From Adiantum capillus-veneris (lineage: Eukaryota > Streptophyta > Polypodiopsida > Polypodiales > Pteridaceae), in assembly GCA_014529385.2 (NCBI GenBank), contig CM043963.1, positions 94,688,412 to 94,750,411 of the forward strand: a stretch of 62,000 bases of DNA, written 5' to 3'. Below are positions 54,516 to 62,000 of this stretch, one piece after another. The notes under the pieces are model-generated. The model saw only the letters and a list, made by a program, of their open reading frames with translations, had not been told where the DNA came from and did not search any database. Every line of letters starts with the position of its first letter. Position 1 is the first letter of the stretch. A program made the position numbers and the translations under genes.

Positions 54516-55812
54516 AAACCCTTAGTGTTGTGTTGGGTTACGAAGATTTTCATTGTTTTCAGTGCATGACGGTGACTTCTTTCTTTTCACATCCTGACAT
54601 GTCTTGAATTCTATTGTTTCAGAATGCTAAATGAAGCTTCACCTTGCATAATTTTAGTAAATTTTACACACACATATATGTTTTTTTTTTTTGCATTCTA
54701 TTGTTTTAGAATGCTAAAGTGACGCTTCACTTTGCATGATTCTAATAAATTTTATACATACATATATTAATTAGTTCTTTTTATTTCACCTTTCATTTCA
54801 CAACTTCACATGGCTTCATATTTCTTGCATTTTATAGCTTGATTCGAGTCAGTGTTAACGTTTGAAAAAGTCTCTTTTATTAAGCAGTTGCTAATCAAGA
54901 TTTCTCCTCACAAATAAGAAAAGCAAAAATACTATTAGAAATTTTGAGATTTGTATAATTTTTGAACAACTTTCTCACATATTTCATCGGTTTTTCTTCT
55001 GTTTACTATGGTTTGTAGCTAGCTAGTCTCGATTTCAATCGGCTCAAAACTAAGCTGAGGCAATCCTTTCCCAAACACTGATACCAGTTTAATTCAACCT
55101 AACAATGTTATCACTTTCTTATTGTTTTTGAAAGTCGTCGTGACCCTTTCACTTGTTGGCTTTCTAAGTGTTGTGTTGGGTTAGGGAGACTTTCATTATT
55201 TTCAGTGCAGAATGGAAACTTACCTTTCATTTCACATCTTGACATATCTTGAATTCTATTGTTTTAGAATGTTAAATGAAGCTTCACCTTGCATAATTTT
55301 AGTAAATTTTATACACACACATATATATGTTTTTTTTTACATTCTATTGTTTTAGAATGCTAAAGTGATGCTTCACTTTGCATAATTCTAATGAATTCTA
55401 CACACACACACACACATATTAATCAGTTCTTTTTATTTCACCTTTCATTTCACAACTTCACATGGCTTTATATTTCTTGCATTTTATAGCTTGATTCTAG
55501 TCAGTGTTAACGTTCGAGAAAGTCTCTTTTATTAAGCAGTTGATGATCGAGATTCTTCCTCACAAAGAAGAAAATCGAAAATACTAGCAAAATTTTTTAG
55601 ATTTGTAGAATTTTTGGACGACTTTTTCACATATTTCATCAGTTTTTCTCCCGTTTACCATGGTTTGCAGCTAGCTAGTCTCGATTTTCAATCGGCTCAA
55701 GACTAAGCTGAGGCAATCCTTTCCCAAACACTAATACCAGTTTAATTCAACCTAACAATTTTATCACTTTCTTATTAATGTTTTTGAAAGCCGCCATGAC
55801 CCTTTCACTTGT
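54516..55812 (+). repeat. tandem duplication of a ~650-bp A/T-rich unit
   Basis: The first unit runs about 54516-55165 and the second 55166-55812. Shared landmarks in order: AGTGTTGTGTTGGGTTA, GCTTCACCTTGCATAATTTT, CACATGGCTT, TTGCATTTTATAGCTTGATT, AGCTAGCTAGTCTCGATTT and AAGCTGAGGCAATCCTTTCC. Each unit itself holds two copies of a ~95-bp ATTCTATTGTTT.AGAATG.TAAA subrepeat. No coding. Confidence 0.9.
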
Positions 55813-56670
55813 TTTCCTTTGTTTTAAAATGACAACGTGATCTTTCACCTGGTTCATGTGAAACATTGAATGATTCAAATCTTCTACGATATTTAAGACT
55901 CATATGACAACACATCCTTCTTGCCTTTAAGTTTGTCCAATACTCCCTTCATTTCTAAGCCTCGTAAGAATTTTCTTTTGTACTTTTTAAAGAATGCCAA
56001 TACTCCTTCATTTCAAAGCCTCATAATATTTTTTTTGTACCTTTGTTTAAGAAAGTAGAGTGACAATCTCTCTGCTTGGAAACAAACAAGATCAGACGAT
56101 TGGTATAGGGTTATCCATGCCATTGTGGCAAACTGCAATAAGTAAAAGCTTGTTATTTTAGTACACGTACTATGTTCTTGGTAACCTCGCGGAAAGGACC
56201 AATGTGTAATCTTTAATACCTCAAGGCTTGGCTTGAGCTTGAGGCCATTTTGTAATTTCTTTGAGATTCAAATACATTCACTCACTATTGTGAGTTTGGC
56301 AAAATAAAATGCCAACATGGTCTTTTTTGCCTTTTAGTTTGTAAAATACTCCCTTCATTTCAAAGCCTCGTAAGAAATTTTTTTTGCCTTCCCTTAGTGC
56401 ACCGTCAAAAATTTGGTGCAAATCCTAGTCATGGGATGGAGTTCCCCAATGGGTGCCACGTGGCTAATTTATTAGGTTTACGTACTACTATTTTGATTTT
56501 AAACGTGTGTGGATGGTCTCTATCGACAGCACATGGAAGAAGCTTTTATGAGGTGCGCTCGTTTTCTCTGTTGAATGGTAGAGGAGTTTGTGACTAGTTA
56601 ATGCGATGGGTGGGTGTTAACGAGGGTCATTTTTGTATGTGTTGATTCATAAGGGAGCTCGTGTGCTGGG
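55813..56670. other. repeats of a CTCCCTTCATTTCAAAGCCTC word; no gene
   Basis: AATACTCCCTTCATTTCAAA followed by GCCTC(A/G)TAAGAA recurs near 55930, 55990 and 56345, and as a diverged copy near 54470, always in the same orientation. Nothing else identified. Confidence 0.5.
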
Positions 56671-56682
56671 CACATTTTGCAG

Positions 56683-56880
56683 GATGTGAACCAGGGCATG
56701 GAGGACACAATGGGAGTTGTTGCATGGCATGAAGGACACGGCGAGAGCCTAGCTGTGGGTGTTGGTGTAGCTGAGCTGACAGAGCCACAATTCCTTGTGC
56801 GGAGTGGCTGCGATGGGAAAGTTATGAGATCTGAGGCTTTCCTTACAATAGGAGCCTTCACTTCTAACTTCAGATACTAG
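56683..56880 (+). other. candidate terminal exon of an unidentified gene
   Basis: GGGCACATTTTGCAG looks like a 3' splice site, followed by an open frame of 65 codons to a TAG. It encodes DVNQGMEDTMGVVAWHEGHG, VGVAELTEPQFLVRSGCDGK and SEAFLTIGAFTSNFRY. G/C content is higher than in the surroundings and the frame is uninterrupted. I do not recognise the product. Upstream exons are not visible; it may be a real exon, a captured gene piece or chance. Confidence 0.35.
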
Positions 56881-58130
56881 TTATGTTGTTTTCCTTAAAC
56901 AATAATGGGATTTTGAGCATAAAGACCAAAGTTTTGATGGCTGACAGCCCCAGTATTATGCTAGTATTAATGCATGGGGTGATCTCGCAATCAAAGTACC
57001 ACTATGGTAATAGCAATCATATGCACTGGACAGATCAAGCCTTGACATCAAATCTTTACTTGCATGTTTTCAAGCAGACAAAATCAATGCAGATCTACCC
57101 ATCATTTACATTGGCTAATTCAAAATGCCAAACTACCTCTCAAAATTAGTTCTCTTTGAAAACAAATCCCTAATGTACCTACTGAGGTTCATTGTTAAGT
57201 TTGATTTGGGAAGTGATCTGATCTTTAAGAATCTCACACTCGGTAGAGTCAACCAAGTGGTCCCAATAATTACTAATCTTTTGAAATGACTTTCCCTATT
57301 CTAGTGCAACTTGATTTATGCATACTTGATGAAGGCAAATATAAGTGGCCACATTAATTTTGCTCACTTGGTTAATGCACAAGTATATTGATGGAATTGT
57401 ATTTTGAATTTGTTCTTTTGGTCGATCAATTTTTCTACCTCACGATGAATCACAAGAATCTATTTGACTATTCATGACAATGGAAATTGGATTGAGTTGT
57501 TTAGTTGGTTGTGTGGTGTGTAAGTACTGGTAGAAAACAGAAGAAGTATCTCTGTTGCCCAGTGCTTACTATCTTGAATGGTTGAGAAATACTATGTTTG
57601 CCATGAATTTTATGGGTTGGTATCCCTACTGGACTTAAGAGCAAGAGTAAGCGCAGCCAATAGTCTTTGTCCTCGTCTATTTGTTTGTAGTTGTTTTTAT
57701 GCTTGTGAGGATTATGAGGCTGGTATATCAATGATGGAAGTTGACGGGAAGACGACCAAGTATATGTTTAGCAAATTTGTGAGGTCTCTTTTGTTGTTTC
57801 AACTTTGAGGTGGAAAGTCCTTTTGAAATGATCCAAAAAAATCAGTAAATAAATTGTTCATCAAATAGCTATTATGCAACAAGGTTCGCAACAAATCTCT
57901 ATTAGCTGAGAGCAAAAGTTTCTTGCAGAATTCTCGAAGGACTTTTTGCAATTTCAAAAATCTTCCCGAAGGAACTCACAAGATCCTAAATGGAAATCGT
58001 AGGGTTTCACGAGATGTGTATGCACCCCTAACCAATTTAAAATGATCAAAATCTTTGACCTTGCTTAATTTTGGGTGCCCAAAAACTACAAAAAGGAACT
58101 CAATTCTCAGCTATGGCATCGGGCAAACTA
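56881..58130. other. unassigned, no recognised features
   Basis: A/T-rich. Frames of 60-90 residues on both strands without domains (for example MLFSLNNNGILSIKTKVLMA at 56883 and MVEKYYVCHEFYGLVSLLDL at 57578). Confidence 0.35.
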
Positions 58131-58135
58131 TCCCT

Positions 58136-58136
<1 letters not shown>

Positions 58137-58185
<49 letters not shown>
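58137..58185. repeat. (GA)n microsatellite
   Basis: About 24 GA dinucleotides, 165 bp before the minus-strand primer-site remnant. Confidence 0.97.
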
Positions 58186-58190
<5 letters not shown>

Positions 58191-58339
58191 GATTCTATGT
58201 GGGTTGACTTTCCTCCCTACCTTCACACAAGGGTCGTTCCCCACATACTTCTTGACAAGCTCCCCTTTTCTTCTTCCGCACACCTTCTCCACGGTTCAGC
58301 ACATGCAAAAACCCCAAACTTAGACCATGCCTTTGCTCC

Positions 58340-58500
58340 CTAAAAATAGCTCTAATACCAATGTGAGGCCTTGGGCTCTCAAACCTCTCTCCTCCAAGCC
58401 TCTTGCCCCTTATATATGGAACCCTTGAGATTTGGTTTCAGACTAGACCCTTGGCATGGCATTAGGAAAGTTCTTCTATCTTTCTCTATGAGGTCTTCTT
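58340..58500 (-). mobile_element. short LTR and primer site remnant 1, minus strand
   Basis: The minus strand reads CTCACATTGGTATTAGAGCT: an LTR end in CA followed by a near-perfect initiator-tRNA primer site (TTGGTATCAGAGC with one change). The LTR side carries CCATATATAAGGGGC (TATA promoter, about 58410-58424) followed by the LTR end ~60 bp later. The short LTR and no coding suggest a TRIM-like element. Confidence 0.65.
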
Positions 58501-59367
58501 TGAATCATGCCCAAGGTTGCTATTTCTTGAGCTTTTAGATGCTCTGAAGAAAGTTTCTGGTGGGGACCCCCCCCATCTAGGGAAATTATCCGAGGCCATC
58601 CAACAAATACCCCAAAATTTGGGCGCCCTGTGTAAAACACGAAAACTAACAGCCGCGTGAGGAGCAGAGGTCAGCTCATGCTCCTCGATACAACCCACGG
58701 CGGAGGACGAAGCAAGGGTGGAGATGACAAGCAAGGGAAGGCAACCCCTTTTGGCACTTGTTGAGCCTGCTTCACCATAGCCTTGTCACCTATCCACAAA
58801 CTTTTGTAGAGGATAAGCCATAAAAGAGGAGAGTTTTTTTTGGAGCTACAGATTTTTCCCAAAGCATCCAGAATTTCCATTTCTATGACTATCTTTTGCT
58901 AAGTTTACTATATAAAGATGTTGAAGTGGATTGCTGAAGCCTTGGTATTTTGATTAAAGGCAGCCATCTTGGTCATTGACTATCTTTTATTAAGACCCCG
59001 CCTTTTGTTAAGTTTACTATGATGCTGAAGTGGGTTGTTGAACATGAAGCCTAGGTATTTTGATTGAAGGCAACCATCTTGACCTTTGCAAACGCCATAA
59101 ATCCATGCCCCAACCGCATCCAATCTTCTAATGGTTCTCTTCTTGAAATAGCAAAATCGGTAAAGGAAGGTGGTGTCATTAATTGAGAGGCCAAACTTAG
59201 AAGTTAGTTCCCCTTCTTAGAAGAACCTTCTTCTATCTTTGTCCCACACATCTTGCCATGTATGTATCAATTTTTTGAAAAAAAATTATGAACTTCTCGT
59301 GATTCTTTTGTATCCAAGGGGCCATGCCCACGCTATGGCACCACAATTGAAACCCCATCAACAAGCA

Positions 59368-59368
59368 T

Positions 59369-59453
<85 letters not shown>
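59368..59453. repeat. (GA)n microsatellite
   Basis: About 40 GA dinucleotides, the longest GA tract in the window. Confidence 0.97.
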
Positions 59454-59458
<5 letters not shown>

Positions 59459-59519
59459 AGGGTGCATACTCATGCAACATGCAAGCCCCCACGACCTTCT
59501 TTTCCTTCAGAAGACCTTC

Positions 59520-59635
59520 ATGGCGCTCTGATACTAGTGAAAGGACTTGGGAACTACCACATGCTCGTCTCCACCCAAGCTTACCGCTATATAGACACTT
59601 GGTCTCTATTTTAGCAATCCCCCTGACCATGCATG
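59520..59635 (-). mobile_element. short LTR and primer site remnant 2, minus strand
   Basis: The minus strand reads CACTAGTATCAGAGCGCC, a decayed primer site, next to an LTR-like segment with TCTATATAGCGG. The arrangement ((GA)n, primer site, TATA motif) repeats that of 58137-58500. Confidence 0.5.
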
Positions 59636-59639
59636 CATA

Positions 59640-59757
59640 GATTAGGGCCTTGCCCCCCTAGTCCTACCTTAGGCATGACAAGTGCAACCTCGACAGGGAG
59701 ATTAGGGCCTTTCCCCCTAGTCCTACCTAGGCATGACAAGTGAAACCTCGACGGGGA
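59640..59757 (+). repeat. 59-bp tandem duplication
   Basis: ATTAGGGCCTT.CCCCCTAGTC then CTACC..AGGCATGACAAGTG and AACCTCGAC.GGGGA occurs twice head to tail. Confidence 0.92.
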
Positions 59758-59759
59758 AT

Positions 59760-60330
59760 CGGCCACATGGGCCTCATAGGTCTAGTTGATTGCACAATAT
59801 TCCCAACATGGCTATGGAAAGTGAGATCTAGGGTTTCAACCAAATGCCAAGAGAAAGCCTTTTTCCATATGCAGTTGCCTATGCTTGCACCTCGAGTAAG
59901 GAAGCTCTCGGGTTTCAATCGAATGCAAAGGAAAGGACTTTGGCCATATGCAATTGACTATGCTTGCACCTCGATGTCTTGTGGCCTTATGCAAGACCTT
60001 CACATGGGTGAGAGAATTCATGATACAACTAGGTGATGTTGGAGAAACATGTTGTGCTTGGAAATGCTTTGGTCGATATGTACGTCAAATGTGGTGCCCT
60101 TATGAAAGCACATAAGCTATTGATGAGCTTCCTATTAAAATGTCATCTTCTGGGATGCATCGATTGTATGATATGTCCAACATGGATGCGGCAAGGAAGC
60201 TCTATGCTATTTAAACTAAATGCCTTTTTGCTAAATGCAGTCACTTATGCATGCACCTTGAGGGCTTGTGGTGCCTTATCTAATGCCCTCACATGATGCG
60301 ATCAAGAGCTATGGAGATACGTGCTATGCT
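59760..60330 (+). pseudogene. PPR gene fragment (PLS-type), frameshifted
   Basis: Two adjoining frames: RMQRKGLWPYAIDYACTSMS, CGLMQDLHMGERIHDTTR, then from 60033 LEKHVVLGNALVDMYVKCGA, LMKAHKLL and, after further shifts, LNAFLLNAVTYACTLRACGA. These match PLS-type PPR repeats of organellar RNA-editing factors (MQxEGxxPDAVTYACxLKxCG, GxxIHxxI, LGNALVDMYxKCGxLxxAxxV). Several repeats in the right order show that it came from a real PPR gene. The wording resembles fern and lycophyte PPR families. It ends just before the copia C LTR. Shifts at about 60030, 60125 and 60290. Confidence 0.82.
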
Positions 60331-60424
60331 TGGCAACGCACGAGCATAACATAAACTTTGTAAAAGTATTAACCATCCCCAGCCTCAGTCCTAAAGCCGC
60401 AAACACCTTCAAACGTGGAGAGGG

Positions 60425-60649
60425 TGCTACCATATACATGTGGTAGTGATGTGTGTGAACACACTAGGACCACCAGGGCATTTTTTCCCTCTTTAGGAGG
60501 TTTTTTTCCCCGTGCATTGTATATACGCCCATCACTCTAGGGCTATCTATCTTTCCATTGCACACTAACTAGCACACTCTCTATTGCGTTCCTTGAGCTT
60601 CCTCATCTTCTCCAAGTTAACCCCGTTCTTTGCAATCCTAATTCCAACA
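60425..60649 (+). mobile_element. 5' LTR of copia C
   Basis: Starts TGCTACCATATACATG and ends CCTAATTCCAACA. It contains GGTAGTGATGTGTGTGAAC, the TTTTTTTCCCCGTG block and TGTATATACGCCC, shared with copia A. About 225 bp. Confidence 0.88.
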
Positions 60650-60650
60650 A

Positions 60651-60665
60651 TTGGTATCAGAGCAG
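60651..60665 (+). promoter_or_regulatory. primer-binding site of copia C
   Basis: TTGGTATCAGAGCAGG directly after the LTR: initiator-tRNA primer site, perfect. Confidence 0.93.
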
Positions 60666-60738
60666 GTTGCATCCTCTCGAACTTAGTCGCCAACAGCTTC
60701 AGTACACGCCTGCTCACTTTCTTCGATTTTTGTGAGCT

Positions 60739-61320
60739 TTGGCGAGCGTTCGGGACAATTACCCTATGTGGGCTTACATGATGCAACATGTTCTTGTGTT
60801 AAAGGGCGTCTGGAATATTGTGCAGGGCATTGATGTACGTCCTAGTTCTGAGGATGTAGGCGATGTTGAGGATGTGGCAGGTCTTGCTGCAAGGATTGCT
60901 GCTATTAGAGTTGTTTTGCCTATGGTAGAACAATCTTTTTGGGATGTAAAGGATGTGCAAGCGCATGCATTGCTTTTGTTGTCTGTGAAGTGCACCATTG
61001 TTCCTCACATTAGTTCAGCAAAATCAGCAAAACAGGCTTGGGATATTTTGGATGGTCTTTATGCAAGTCGCAATGAGGCTAAAATTGCTTTGTTGGGTAA
61101 AGAGCTAGAGTCGAAGATTATGCATGAGGAAGATGATATGGACACTTTCCTTGCTGGTTTCAGGATATCAATGAGCAACTTATTTCTGCAGGTGAAGTCA
61201 TTTCAGGCTGTTTCCTTGTGCAGACTGTTCTTGATGCCTTACCAGATTCTTACCAGACTTGGAGACTTATGACCCAAGGAAATCCTGAAGTTGTCAAGTT
61301 TGATGCATAATGCACATTGT
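60739..61320 (+). pseudogene. copia C gag
   Basis: NYPMWAYMMQHVLVLKGVWN, IVQGIDVRPSSEDV, AHALLLLSVKCTIVPHISSA, KQAWDILDGLYASRNEAKIA, SKIMHEEDDMDTFLAGF. It aligns with copia A and B gag. There is no clear ATG: the initiator region of copia A (MAENSDLF...) is replaced by an out-of-frame stretch. The frame shifts after DTFLAGF near 61155 and the next part (ALPDSYQTWRLMTQGNPEVV) is readable only with two shifts. Confidence 0.88.
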
Positions 61321-61483
61321 TGTTGCAAGAGTCGCTTTCCAAAAAAACAGGACTAGATAGCGTGCAGTTGAATAGACTTTTATTGCTTCTCAAAGAAAGG
61401 GTGGTAATAGCAATGCAGCTACTTCTTATGTTTCTACTACGAGTGGCAAAACTTTTGTTCCTAGTGCTTCTACTGGTAGCAAT

Positions 61484-62000
61484 TTGTCTGGAAATTCTGG
61501 TGATAAGGGGAAAAAGAAGATGTGTTGCCATTATTATAAAGCTAATGATCACTTGATCAAGCACTGTCCTAAGTTGAAGGCCAAAGAGGCTAAGAAGAAA
61601 GAGGGTGGTTCCACTGCAAATGATGGTTCCACTACAAATGCAGCCATTGTTGACTATTCTGTGAAAGGAGACTGTGATGCTGATGTTAATGCAGAATGGG
61701 CTTTTAGTACAGAGTGCACTTACAATCTTGATGTCCATGATGCATGCATGTCAGTTTTGCTGAAGATTCATATGTGTGGTATTTTGATAGTGGTGCTACA
61801 AAGCACATTACCTCACATCATGAATTGTTAACCTCTCTCGAGTCTGTCCCTAATGGGAATTCAGTCACTTATGCCAACAATGCCTCTTATCCGATTTAGG
61901 GAGTTGGAAAGATCGTGCTTACTGTTGCAAATGGAAGTTCTTTCACAGTTGTTGATGCACTTTATGTACCTGGCATCAAGAAGAATCGTTTGTCTATATT
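61484..62000 (+). pseudogene. copia C zinc knuckle and protease, runs off the window
   Basis: CCHYYKANDHLIKHCPKLKA is a CX2CX4HX4C knuckle with tyrosine in place of the second cysteine. A one-base shift near 61750 leads to SYVWYFDSGATKHITSHHEL with an intact DSG triad. The part after it (GVGKIVLTVANGSSFTVVDA, LYVPGIKKNRLSI) is copia protease end, with one stop (TAG, near 61897). The element continues past 62000. Confidence 0.88.

Noticed and set aside
55930-56400. CTCCCTTCATTTCAAA words resembling Stowaway MITE ends
   Set aside because: All copies are in the same orientation and no inverted partner with TA duplication was found, so no MITE is called.

Overview
The window looks like repeat-dense nuclear DNA of a land plant. 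The nuclear rRNA fragments are of land-plant type. There are Ty1/copia, Ty3/gypsy and CACTA elements with plant-type primer sites, long dinucleotide microsatellites, and two pentatricopeptide-repeat (PPR) gene fragments. The wording of the PPR fragments resembles the expanded families of ferns and lycophytes; that placement is inference and should be tested. I found no intact single-copy host gene.

Layout. 1-2630: a decayed rDNA segment on the minus strand (start of 26S, ITS2, 5.8S, ITS1, 3' part of 18S), joined directly to a retroelement gag-like frame. 2636-7206: LTR-element debris and a broken Ty3/gypsy gag-pol on the minus strand, cut by a 288-bp MITE with a TATT target duplication. 7314-11008: a Ty3/gypsy LTR, primer site, repeat-filled leader and broken gag on the plus strand. 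11009-14505: a 3'-truncated Ty1/copia element (copia A). 14505-18027: tandem and inverted low-complexity repeats and compound microsatellites. 18208-19130: a PPR fragment and a foldback element rich in CTCGGGTACCCGAG palindromes. 22200-22605: a second, internal 26S fragment. 24030-25600: an inverted relative of the 7314 gypsy leader and LTR. 28850-29433: a decayed hydrophilic frame. 30284-33034: 5'-truncated copia B with its 3' LTR. 33140-34600: Ty3/gypsy integrase remnants. 35655-46150: an older minus-strand element, split by a nearly complete Tat-like Ty3/gypsy element (36383-45647). 46930-47440: an RNase H fragment. 47990-52657: an internally deleted CACTA transposon. 54516-55812: a ~650-bp tandem duplication. 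58137-59720: two short LTR/primer-site remnants. 59760-60330: a PPR pseudogene. 60425 to the end: copia C, which runs off the window.

How the parts relate. Nearly everything can be read as layered insertion and decay. The Tat-like element is the youngest clear event: its LTRs are almost identical, it is bordered by ACAT, and its gag-pol is one 1,752-codon frame broken by only three stop codons. It landed in an older element in which a retropepsin-like domain lies, in frame, downstream of an integrase-like C-terminus; that gene order is the most unusual coding observation here. The CACTA element has lost its transposase core but keeps two spliced coding remnants and, near its right end, three tandem hairpins whose arms stay paired although the units differ in sequence. 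All boundaries were read by eye and most are good to a few tens of bases unless a duplication or terminal motif fixes them.
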